Part shown: one piece after another, positions 18,001-25,722 of the stretch
Numbering within the stretch: position 1 is the first letter of the stretch
Layout of the letters: every line of letters starts with the position of its first letter
Virus record (IMG/VR): IMGVR_UViG_3300020430_000030
Location: 1 to 43,453 of that record
Source: a virus
Strand: one strand, 5' to 3'
Length of the DNA stretch: 43,453 nt
Notes under the pieces: model-generated
The model's database searches: none
Told to the model about the DNA's origin: nothing
The model's input: the letters and a program-made list of their open reading frames with translations, nothing else
Translations under genes and position numbers: made by a program

Positions 18001-21000
18001 TTGTTGTGTCTTTAATAGTTCCCCATGTTCCTCCTACGTTTCCGGCGCCAACATTTATATAACTACCGTTAGAAATTTGATTCATCGTGGCTGCGGGGCT
18101 GACATGAGATGTAGACAGAGTTTGTTCATGGTTATCGACATAAAGTAGTGGAACATTGCTCGCATCTGTACCATCATAACTTACAATAATATTGTGTAAT
18201 TGAGAAGCTGTAATTGCATTCGGCGCCGTTTGCCAGTGCTTATGCTTTGTTGTGGTATTATTGAATACTTTAAGATTGATTTTTTCATTGGCATCAACCG
18301 TTACAAGAAAAACAGGCCTATTAGAAGCTATTGACTTCTGATGAGTATCGCCTAGCGAGAACAGTGCGGCTTCATTGGGTTGCTCTTGATTAAAGGTAAC
18401 CCACGTTGCAACTGTAAATTTTGTAGTACCCATATTGCTTATGTTGGGGTTTTGCAATTTAAACGTATCACCACTGGTGCCTGCTGACCCAGGTCGGAAT
18501 GTAATTCCGGTGGCACTACGAACACCTGTTGTGGTAGTCGTCACTGTCTCTGTTCTATCAGTTATAAAACTATTTTGTCGGGTGCGATTTCTGTGTACCT
18601 TGTGAAACCCAGGATGTTCCTCTAGAAGCTGGCCTGGCTGAATTGAAAAACTATCAATGTCGTAATGTCGTGCCGAGTCGCGGCCAAAGCGGCTTGTCCA
18701 GCGTGTCAAGTGAGTACGAAGGCCCCATGGTTCACCATGAATATCACTAACACGGTAAATACTGCCAACGGCGCCGGTTTGGAACAGCGTACCAGAAAAC
18801 TCGGCATTTGTCATCAGGCTTGATGTGGCAATTGAAGCAGATGTTGCAATGTATTGGTGTTCTCCACGAACAAGCCTGTTTCTAAAAGTGATGACGTCAT
18901 TTGGGGACATTTCTTCGTGAGCAGGATCCAAATAGCCGCGTGAAATAGATTCAAAGCCACCGGGGGCGCTGAACCTAGTAACGATTACTGTTTCGTTAGT
19001 TGTACGAGTTGGAAGAGTTGCATCCTGTATACCTGATGTATCGTAATCACGAACCCATTCGCGGCCTTCATCCATCATTGGCTTACGTGGGCGAATCATG
19101 TCAATTTCTGACTTGGTTAGTACTGCTTGATCGGGCTCTCTCAAATACAAGTTGTTTACAGATCTTGGAGAGGTTTGAACAATTTCGTAGTTGCGTCTGT
19201 AGTTTCCAATTGGGCCATGATCGCGAGCGTCTGAAATAACTGTGTCAACCGAAGCAGTCGTCTGTAGAATATTCTTAATGTTGACCGGGCGCTTAACAAG
19301 TTCTTCTCTGTACCTTGTTGCTTTTGGTGCATGGTAGTTTAGGATGATCGGATCTTTACCACCAGACATGCCAGTAACTGTTAGCGGAACACCGGTAAGT
19401 GAAGTTGTAATGGCCACATTACCTACTGTTCCTAGGATTGCATTACCAATAGAGCCAGGGGCACCATATCTTGTGTTTTCAAGGTTTACATTTACACCAT
19501 CGGTGCTGGCGTTTACATACAAGCCTGATACCGAGTTTACGGCATCTCGCAGAGCTATGGCGCGTTGATCGGCATTGCTGGCGCTTGAAATATCGACAGC
19601 TGTTCGTCCTGCTGTGACGCTTCCGTTTGTATCAAATTCAAAAATTGTAGCGTTAACACCGTCACTAATTGTAATAGTGTCTCCATCGGCGGGCGCAGGG
19701 GAATTAGCAAAAGCAACCACTCCAGTAGCAGCGACAGGATCGCGGCCAATGTCAGGGAAAGGATAGTCTTGTGCTACAAAACCAAATGCGCCAGTGAGAG
19801 GCGTAGGGTTGCCCGCTTTACCAATCAAGATTCTCCACTCTTCAGGTCGGTTTGCAAAGCTGTCAGTACCCGGGTTCAGCCTGACGTGTCGAGACTGCTT
19901 ACCACCGACATACTTGTTAGTGAATGGCCCTTGAAGTGGCGCCTCTTGATCACGGCCATAGGTATCATGATGAATGTTTGTAATCGTAGAGCCGGTCAAG
20001 AAGCCACCCCTTGTAGAACCCAGGCCTTCAGTTCCGATCCATTCAGCGTTGAATCCGCTGTCGACAGAACTTGAAAGAATACGGGCGGGAACAGCCTTGG
20101 CAATCGTAGTTACTGCATATGTGTTATCATACAATTGGTCGTATGTTTGTGCTTTACCGTAGATCGCTTCGCCCTTGTAAATCTTTTTAGTATTAAGAGC
20201 ATCATTATCGTTAACATCTTTGAATTCTTTAATCTCTCTGCCATCTACAACGATAACATTTGTTGGAATATCAGGCATGTTGTTGCCCAACAAAACAAAA
20301 GAAGATGAGACCGTTGATGGGCCGCCGACTTCAAGAGCGGCTTTTGCTACGTCAGCGCGATTGTTACGAGCCAAATTAGTGCCAGAGCGGTATTCAGGCA
20401 CTTCATCTATTTGGAACCTGTATGGTTTAGTAAACCTTCTGAGCGCGTATGTGCGGCCAGAATATGTTGTGCCGTCTGGTTTTGCCAGTGAGTTTTGATC
20501 TGGGCTTCGGTGTGTAACTAGGGCCTTACGAATCTCTTCTTTATCGGAGTTTACCTCTTCTGAAGCGTCTCCTTCTAAGGGCAGGTTGCCCGCGCCAGTA
20601 CGTTCGGCACGTTCTTTCCAATATACAGCGTTATCAGATTGATCTCCAACAACAGGATGGTGGCCATGTTTCCAATCGTATGTAAGCTCTGTAACGCCAC
20701 GCAAGCCAGCTTCTGGATCGCTCTGCTTAAACTCAATTGTTGGGAACTTAGTCCAGTACTTGTTGCGCTCCAACACATGGGATTCGACCATATTGTGCAA
20801 CTCTTCTGATACCTCGGCCGAGGCAGGAATAAGCTGTTGAATCACAGTTGTGACTGCCGAGTCAATCCATTTATAGAACTCGATATAGCGGTCTAAATCA
20901 GGAGTATTTCCAATTCTTTCATAGAAAAGCTGTCTTAGCTTACCCAAGTCTTTGTATTCTTGACGATATCTATTGACCGGATCTCCGATCAGGTTATTAA

Positions 21001-24000
21001 AATCAACAACAGATGCAAACATATTAAGCATTTCTTCAGAGATTGTCTGATACATACTCTTTTCAATCGCATAATAATGCTGAATGATACTGTGTTCTCT
21101 CGTAAACTTGTCGTCGTCTTGAGTTAAAATCTGAACCGCATCGCTTGTATTTAGCACTTCTGGGCCGGTTTGTCGGGCTGTTGAGATATATTCAACGTCT
21201 ATCGGCGGGACGTCTCCAGATTCAGGAGGCAAAAAGCTGTCTCCCTTACCACTGTGCTGATTCATAATAATAGGGGTTAACCAACCATATCTGTTTTCGC
21301 TTACAATGTCGGAGGAGCCAGAGGAATAATCATCAACAAAAAAGAATGAGTCACTAGTTGATGGATCTGCTGGATCAGAACTGGCTGAAACCACATTATC
21401 AAACGTCCAATTTAGGGCAAGAGTATCGATCTTAGGGACGTAGATTCCGCCCATCTCCTTAGTATAAAGGTTCAAACTCTTATAAGGGTCAGTAATACCG
21501 TAGTTTTCGGGATCTTTAGCATGAGAAATCAAGTCCTCATTCTCTAAAAACGAAGCCCAGTATTTAACTGACGATGCTTTTACGTCTGAGTTTGTTATGG
21601 TTGTGCCTGTATAATTTTGTCTATCCGCTCCAACATATAGACGCTTGCTAGAACGAAGGAAGTTTCGGCCGACATGGCCCTCTACTGTTCCGCTAACATG
21701 AAACTCGTTTTCTACAATTCCACCCTCAATATTCACACCATAAAAATGTACATCATAGGTTGGGCTAATATTGGAGCCTGTCGTGATGTTAGTGACTGGA
21801 ATTGTCGGCGCAACCCTTACAGACAAACTCCAGCGCTTGTTAGAATACGTTTCTAAGTAAATAGACGAAGTCAATTCAGGCAGCATTCCGGCTGAAGAGG
21901 TCAACATAAAGTAGACGTGTTGCGACTCCTCAGAAGGGCGAATGGCCAAAACTTGGAAGTTAGAGTAATCCGGGGATGGTACTGTTAGAGAATCACCATT
22001 GGCGGAATGCATTCCAAACAGCGAAGACTTAGTAAAAGGCGTTGGAAAGTAGCCAACATCCTTAATTGTTAGCTTTTCTGGGAAAATAAAGTCTGCTTCT
22101 GCTGTCATTCCAAGCAGTTCTTCGTGGCCTAGACTTGCCGTCACTGTCGTTACACCAGAACCAGTAATGTAGCCTACAGAATTAGCATTGTTAGGGTCTG
22201 CAAACTGGTATACGTTTGTATCAAACTTATCGGGATCGTTGAAGGTAACAAACTTTCGGCGTGTACTCTTTGTTCTGGTGTTTTGCTTTAGTTCGTACGT
22301 TGTGTTTGTGGAGTACAGGTTTAGTCTGACCAACTCTTCGTCTACGCCAAAACATCTAATAATGTTTCTGATTGATTTTTCAGTACCCTTCGACTTGTAA
22401 ATGTATGTCAAGTTGTTGTAGATGTTTTGGTAAATAAGGTTTTTAACTTCAGTAATGTCCCTAGTATAGTTCCTATCTTCATCTCTCGCAGAAATGGATT
22501 CTAGAACATTTGCCTGTACAAACATGTGAGGCGCGTTCATGCCAACACTTTCTAGTAGGTGAGTGGCGAATGGGTATGGCTTTGCTGAGGCCGTTAGATA
22601 CGAAGTTGCGCGGAGCTTTGGAAGGGCGCCAATAAGATGGTGAATTGTATCAAAATAGCTTCCCATTAACTGCGTGACGTTTGTTAGCGAGCCGTCACCA
22701 GGGCTAGTTTCATCCATTTCCCTAATAAACTCGGGAATAGAATTTAAGAAGTAAGCATTGTTGTTATCATCCCATGCTGAGCCGGAGGCTTTTAACTCTG
22801 TTGTTAGCGAAACAACAGTCGGGTGATCCTTGTAAATAATAGGATCTTTATACTCACTAGGAGCCGCTAAAGATTCCACAATCGCTGAGCCGGTGTTTCT
22901 TGAAGTACTTCCGGGGTACCCAACCCAAGTACCATTTGAAATGCGACCTGAGTAGTCAAGGATGCGTTTGTCAGTGTCGTCATCTTCTACGATGCCTTCG
23001 TTAAATTTAAAATAGACGCCTAGGCCAGTATTGTATGGCTCATTATTGGTGCCGCCGCGAACTTGGGTAAACCAATTGCGGCCGATTTGTTCAGATGTTC
23101 TTTTGGTAGTCCAGTACCTAAACTCGTCAAGAGAGCCACTTAGCAGACCATAACCCAAGTTACCACCGAGGGTAGTTCCCGTCTGTAGAGCGCCTAGGTT
23201 GGCTCGTAAGCCGCCGGTAACCTCTGTTAAAGCGTCAGCAGTCGTTTGATCTTGTGTGCGTAATAAGTCGCCATTCTGATAGAATCTGAACGTGGTTGTA
23301 GTACCAGAAGACTCTAAACTTAGTGCATAATGATTCCAGCCATTTCCTACAACATTAGATGATGCCCAGCCAGCCGGGGCAACTGCCAAGTCTGATACTG
23401 AGGTGGAGCCGGAAATTAGCGTTACGCGAACTGGGTCTGTGGCTGAGGATGTTAGCTCAATGAGCAGGCGGCCGTATGAATCATCATCTTGAGACTTTCC
23501 ATTCCAAAGATCGAACACAACCTCGCGCTTGGTATTGCTAGCGTTAGAAGCAGCTTTGTTCAACCAAAATTCAACTGTTACACCGTTGGTAGGAGACAGT
23601 CTTAAGTTTGATAGCCGTGAGCCAGGATTTGTTCCTTGATTCAAGCCAGTTAACGCATAGGGGTCTGTCTGTAGTTTGTTGGCATAATCAAAGACGCTAT
23701 GTATCGGCTGACCCGTTGATGATAAAATATCATATTGAATATGGCTTCCAGTTTGTGGGCCACCAAAAACTTGAATATACTCGTTTGAACTTACTGGGCC
23801 ATAAGAGCCAGAGATTGCACCTGTGTAAGTTGCAGATTTACCAAGGGTGACATACCCGTTTGTACGAGGATACTGATTGTCTAAAACGTGCTTTGTTAGA
23901 TAATTTAAACGAAGAGTGTATTCTTTGATCTCGTGGTCAGAGCCATCATACGGATACTCACGATAAATTGCTTTAATAGCATCATCGTAATACTTTTCAG

Positions 24001-24181
24001 CGGAGCCAAAATATGCAAAGTTAGAAGCGGACTCATAGTTGATAAACGGTTCGAATCTCTCTTTGTCGCGGAGGGCTGCATCCAGATACTCAATAGATTC
24101 CACCTTATCTTTGGTGATATTCTCTGCATCTTCTGATGTTAGTATTTGTTGTGGCTTCTCAAATAAATCTTTGATTCCCAT
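12086..24181 (-). CDS. Giant tail/baseplate protein with two LamG-like domains and a putative gpI/gp7-like wedge segment
   Basis: This 4031-residue protein comes from a 12.1-kb gene, far above usual phage protein sizes. In order: an N-terminal helical region; a LamG/concanavalin-like domain at about 190-420 (VTVEFWL, GWNHYALSL, GSLDEFRYWTTKR, GVYFKFNEG); a helical stretch at about 570-620 with the K598-G599-T600 motif inside IYKSKGTEKSIRNIIRCFG, resembling the KGT segment of P2 gpI and T4 gp7-type wedge proteins; a helix bundle at about 1077-1120 (KLRQLFYERI, YKWIDSAVTTVIQQLIPAS); a beta module near 1484-1612 (ADGDTITISDG); a second LamG-like domain at about 1893-2120 (FTVATWVTF, LHNIIVSYDG, LVSWWRMGD); then a long beta-rich region and a Gly/Pro/Ser-rich tail from about 3845. 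It lies two genes after gp6, where T4 encodes gp7-gp12. Wedge plus receptor-binding functions in one chain are inferred. Confidence 0.75.
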   Translation of the reverse strand: MGIKDLFEKPQQILTSEDAENITKDKVESIEYLDAALRDKERFEPFINYESASNFAYFGSAEKYYDDAIKAIYREYPYDGSDHEIKEYTLRLNYLTKHVLDNQYPRTNGYVTLGKSATYTGAISGSYGPVSSNEYIQVFGGPQTGSHIQYDILSSTGQPIHSVFDYANKLQTDPYALTGLNQGTNPGSRLSNLRLSPTNGVTVEFWLNKAASNASNTKREVVFDLWNGKSQDDDSYGRLLIELTSSATDPVRVTLISGSTSVSDLAVAPAGWASSNVVGNGWNHYALSLESSGTTTTFRFYQNGDLLRTQDQTTADALTEVTGGLRANLGALQTGTTLGGNLGYGLLSGSLDEFRYWTTKRTSEQIGRNWFTQVRGGTNNEPYNTGLGVYFKFNEGIVEDDDTDKRILDYSGRISNGTWVGYPGSTSRNTGSAIVESLAAPSEYKDPIIYKDHPTVVSLTTELKASGSAWDDNNNAYFLNSIPEFIREMDETSPGDGSLTNVTQLMGSYFDTIHHLIGALPKLRATSYLTASAKPYPFATHLLESVGMNAPHMFVQANVLESISARDEDRNYTRDITEVKNLIYQNIYNNLTYIYKSKGTEKSIRNIIRCFGVDEELVRLNLYSTNTTYELKQNTRTKSTRRKFVTFNDPDKFDTNVYQFADPNNANSVGYITGSGVTTVTASLGHEELLGMTAEADFIFPEKLTIKDVGYFPTPFTKSSLFGMHSANGDSLTVPSPDYSNFQVLAIRPSEESQHVYFMLTSSAGMLPELTSSIYLETYSNKRWSLSVRVAPTIPVTNITTGSNISPTYDVHFYGVNIEGGIVENEFHVSGTVEGHVGRNFLRSSKRLYVGADRQNYTGTTITNSDVKASSVKYWASFLENEDLISHAKDPENYGITDPYKSLNLYTKEMGGIYVPKIDTLALNWTFDNVVSASSDPADPSTSDSFFFVDDYSSGSSDIVSENRYGWLTPIIMNQHSGKGDSFLPPESGDVPPIDVEYISTARQTGPEVLNTSDAVQILTQDDDKFTREHSIIQHYYAIEKSMYQTISEEMLNMFASVVDFNNLIGDPVNRYRQEYKDLGKLRQLFYERIGNTPDLDRYIEFYKWIDSAVTTVIQQLIPASAEVSEELHNMVESHVLERNKYWTKFPTIEFKQSDPEAGLRGVTELTYDWKHGHHPVVGDQSDNAVYWKERAERTGAGNLPLEGDASEEVNSDKEEIRKALVTHRSPDQNSLAKPDGTTYSGRTYALRRFTKPYRFQIDEVPEYRSGTNLARNNRADVAKAALEVGGPSTVSSSFVLLGNNMPDIPTNVIVVDGREIKEFKDVNDNDALNTKKIYKGEAIYGKAQTYDQLYDNTYAVTTIAKAVPARILSSSVDSGFNAEWIGTEGLGSTRGGFLTGSTITNIHHDTYGRDQEAPLQGPFTNKYVGGKQSRHVRLNPGTDSFANRPEEWRILIGKAGNPTPLTGAFGFVAQDYPFPDIGRDPVAATGVVAFANSPAPADGDTITISDGVNATIFEFDTNGSVTAGRTAVDISSASNADQRAIALRDAVNSVSGLYVNASTDGVNVNLENTRYGAPGSIGNAILGTVGNVAITTSLTGVPLTVTGMSGGKDPIILNYHAPKATRYREELVKRPVNIKNILQTTASVDTVISDARDHGPIGNYRRNYEIVQTSPRSVNNLYLREPDQAVLTKSEIDMIRPRKPMMDEGREWVRDYDTSGIQDATLPTRTTNETVIVTRFSAPGGFESISRGYLDPAHEEMSPNDVITFRNRLVRGEHQYIATSASIATSSLMTNAEFSGTLFQTGAVGSIYRVSDIHGEPWGLRTHLTRWTSRFGRDSARHYDIDSFSIQPGQLLEEHPGFHKVHRNRTRQNSFITDRTETVTTTTTGVRSATGITFRPGSAGTSGDTFKLQNPNISNMGTTKFTVATWVTFNQEQPNEAALFSLGDTHQKSIASNRPVFLVTVDANEKINLKVFNNTTTKHKHWQTAPNAITASQLHNIIVSYDGTDASNVPLLYVDNHEQTLSTSHVSPAATMNQISNGSYINVGAGNVGGTWGTIKDTTIHEMAMWKEALGSVEFRQIYARGQMPNLTESNGAHPLDGTTFSSKVTDHLVSWWRMGDHTSDPANDAALHVSGALVKDVLANNHLGSMGSVTEITRSTYASVNIAAASNAVYTYGDNYQFHDESKYDNYYIQHTLPRNHTNYSWIRKSVAPSYYSKGFPTASNSIPFITASDYHSVLEPEGHGEREFGVAKDGVSSRLAARDQGSILFTDFAGMNSHVVEPSDAADNVLGHAAGTDLAPSNPGTEYETSTYINSTFLSKPLDNTPTTSSAPLVFNALILHRQGPYGWPTWKQIRGATHPLVRYQSRRTNSWTYIRPDAPELAISSSTGLRTIRPRHGLLHRVNRVTPLTTKFFPLRSSVSVSTPINNKFGKTIVRSLPVDILTPFGNEMNYFNIKKIDKDFNLFKTTPAVYEEVKGMYTRGALETSISPVTEIKKFEYSEIIYPSEENMYLNEVRQKADYQNNFWIGGQQNRLDRAGPTIHGRTTYGKLAQWASDESAASIWPLDTSTGSMNNLVDDSKSITNQRFYLRWGHVDEQSRLFGAGEGELVNRWSYPLKWSGGKFTHSSGSVSASTARLQPEAGPQYAMPQMLHATSSISSPTQPPLVTSSGSRGQEILGIRVTEDPNLYPDGPHFSDANTANPSTPLPLSDERNWLGYIPIFATQTAWDAPTLAGKVEERNLLNTTRALAANVQTVKFVSQSSTPWQSDYDEFKKDVRTKAKDYTVVPEFRIEDHLKDYILNKGSDFLAEQNSLFRMVGMPSGSDAQAANSAEQNFFKVYGTTDFLKHFEVLKNDLEEHYEPSALTLQCNAYLKFNPYDGFYPATRTLQLAAALSASYGQHIKYSGPGLLDPNGDRSTNFDEPIYGETAGVNTDLAFRNFITPLFAPGIMFNTIKSGIACDWPVMLTGSKIYKVRCGASDYWGLGMPNPELDQELHNYLDDVYSASAPKVTLSKRPLSTVESIVPLKNGRFKLKEDYRKLAIQQAMTPASASVGGISNGLAYSGVFDPTGSFPGYKPGYYTVKADLKDLPGLKESTATFTTNADADGIITAIFISTVVEPAVNVGRWDKRIPFEAIISPENYLKDIKLYDYTAHPSASLDVTASWDGTGDDIYSLMTNNFLASVPDFFLRNGSFTSIASRPQDELNLYANAGDVYGMRIKMYRSLNRQRDYSAERVAALRALPYDVPQDPQDDIGLHETFTMYSRSSAFGYPVLGRTHTIRNKTSGDAGHVNNVNTNSPTNTTYPFAIARQLTASYGMNISEEYINLVGGQYSTYGTDECPRVLFGTGSFRSTASGTLDSLQGYNWSYTPPYMHGEAWCDIIFKPTVSKTYSLGEILDSVTVVQRRVDPGFQHVTASTGNKSPQFIPNGYHSSSLYSAENINANAMQLDSCLNLRGLGKVKAFAYSNVGATGRAQVASVKRTVGDSPAWIIQPKFETPMLNFSPLTADKGGTAPRPITDDLLTLPVYGSGTVARGMWHQFGTIPNKNEGVWLEVGDIPKSWLENHPSVEQGADYAPFNATGSFDLHRYRRLDTGERMKSLAGFVGMDTTPKRLGNLRDKITVSEAVVAVPFIEKNNQRHFFKIDPHMVDIILGEETYRRSDQSDEPGDTLRTLVRQMDKYVFPPVFDFVKNRNLVQPVAMYVFEFNMTFDKNDLSYIWQNLMPPSAEKFTTSTSTITHNLLINELMGYSNKKTGKPLSDKVKWMVFKVKQRSSTNYYDKVIASTPELDRLDKISRSRQVTLGSNSDAKYGFNWPYDHFSIVEMAQIKASVEFSALPQNIPTILKVGDAGSRPTKQGQYVKPPIPGQGVLGSTNPRLGSSGGSTPSSGPSISGVEVTPGPLQPPDFPSADRSGLMLDPSRTPGFAPSPAERLLDPSLQEVTGITNEEILYDMDRYSSGPLAGVDVTAGPFVQPADDGTTPEILINVAGGGSPGLSDINVGNYDSGFKDTLTGVGSLADFALVGSPLSGYGYGGY

Positions 24182-24192
24182 AAAACTACTCT

Positions 24193-25722
24193 CTATTCTT
24201 CAATTCTAAACCTAAACTTATTTGGCTGGACTACCCAGGCTGATATCGCTTGATCATAGAAACTAAAATCTAGAGTATATGAGAAGCCTGCTTCTAACAT
24301 TCTGAAATCGATGTCGCAATAGTTTCCAGATACATCATGTGACATTAGCGTGTGCATGTCAGAGCCTGTTCCAAATGGAATGATTTCAAAGTCATCCGCG
24401 TCCCTTGTGATACGGTACGATGCGCTATGAATAATTGTGTTTTCAATAGTATTGTTTGCCCTTGTATAAATAGTTGGGCTCCAATCTTTTTCACGAGCAT
24501 ACAGGCGGATCCTGTCTTCATCTGTGCGATGATATTTCTTTTTAAGATTTGGCACAGCAAGTACATAATTTATGTTATTACTCATAATTGAAGAGTCGGC
24601 TGATCGGGGGATGATTGAGCCAGTAAAAAATTGTGTTGTTGTTTCGCTAGTAGTGTCTTCAATATGCCATACATCCTTGATGGTAGAATGCGCGGTCGTT
24701 GAGCCTGTCATTGAAAGCGAAACAGAGTAAATGCCAGTTGTTGAAGTTTGACTAGCCGTTGCATACACATTACCGGCTGCGGCTACATTGCCGCCTTTGG
24801 CTAGCAAAAATGGATTGGTGGCTCCAGTGGCCTCGTACAATGCGACCACAACTTGCTGGTCAGCGTCTAGAGGGATCGAACGCAAGCGGCCGCGGACAAA
24901 ATTGTAAAAATACAATGTATTTAAATTGTCACTTTCAGTTGCCAAAGAACTACTGTAGTAGAAATTGCCTCTATCATCTTTTACCGCCGAATCCCAACGG
25001 GCTTCGATGACTGGTCTATAAATAAAATGTTCCGAGGTGCGGCCCCAAAACTTCTTGGTGTAATAAGACCGGAAGTTGCTTGTATCGGATAACTGAGGAT
25101 CTAGTCGAACAATAACTCCATAGTTATTTTTTGTTCCCGCAATCCATTTTTCAACAAGCGGGGTTACATTTACTTCCATGTCCTCAACTCCTCGGTCAAA
25201 AGACGCTGTAACTCCTGACGAATCGTCATAGTCCCAGTCGCCGCCAGGGGTAGTCCATGTGGTACCATATGAAGCACTAATCCAATCAGAGCCTGGGCGG
25301 CCGTCGTTTGTGTCGGTAAAGTTATCCATGTCCAAACCTTCGCCTTCTTCCCAGTCTCGGTTTAGAATTGCAGCAACGAGTTTTAGATTTCTTGGAGTTG
25401 TTTGAGAATGCGGGGCATTATAAAGCTTAAGATAAAAATTTACGCTACCTGATGCGGGGATCTTGCCCAGTACTCTGTCCTGTTTTATTGAGCGCATGCC
25501 TTCAGCGTACACTTCGCTTCCTGTTACAGGAAACTGAATTAGGAAGCGCATTGACTCGTTTGCTGCTTCACCCGTACCGGATGTTTTTTGTCCATAGATT
25601 CTAAACGTTTCTAATATATCAGCTGCGCCCATGTTAGAACCAGTTGCACGAGTCGTCAAATTAGTCTCATAGGCATTTGTAATTGTGTTATCTTTAGTAG
25701 CCCAGTATCTTCTAATAGCCAT
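24193..25722 (-). CDS. Beta-rich virion protein, possibly with a DNRLRE-like domain
   Basis: This 509-residue protein follows gp6 directly (one-base TAATG overlap). The N-terminus is MAIRRYWATKDNTITNAYET. Residues about 60-245 have the rhythm of a DNRLRE-type beta domain: an early statement of strands (MRFLIQFPVTG), NFYLKLYNA, DWEEGEG, then NVTPLVEKWIAGTKNNYGV followed by IVRLDP, near a conserved W and RPVIEARW. Such domains occur on extracellular and virion surface proteins. The second half has an unrelated beta pattern ending in FRFRIEE. Its position between gp6 and the giant gene is where T4 places wedge subunits, so a baseplate role is plausible. The DNRLRE assignment is by pattern only. 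Confidence 0.55.
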   Translation of the reverse strand: MAIRRYWATKDNTITNAYETNLTTRATGSNMGAADILETFRIYGQKTSGTGEAANESMRFLIQFPVTGSEVYAEGMRSIKQDRVLGKIPASGSVNFYLKLYNAPHSQTTPRNLKLVAAILNRDWEEGEGLDMDNFTDTNDGRPGSDWISASYGTTWTTPGGDWDYDDSSGVTASFDRGVEDMEVNVTPLVEKWIAGTKNNYGVIVRLDPQLSDTSNFRSYYTKKFWGRTSEHFIYRPVIEARWDSAVKDDRGNFYYSSSLATESDNLNTLYFYNFVRGRLRSIPLDADQQVVVALYEATGATNPFLLAKGGNVAAAGNVYATASQTSTTGIYSVSLSMTGSTTAHSTIKDVWHIEDTTSETTTQFFTGSIIPRSADSSIMSNNINYVLAVPNLKKKYHRTDEDRIRLYAREKDWSPTIYTRANNTIENTIIHSASYRITRDADDFEIIPFGTGSDMHTLMSHDVSGNYCDIDFRMLEAGFSYTLDFSFYDQAISAWVVQPNKFRFRIEE

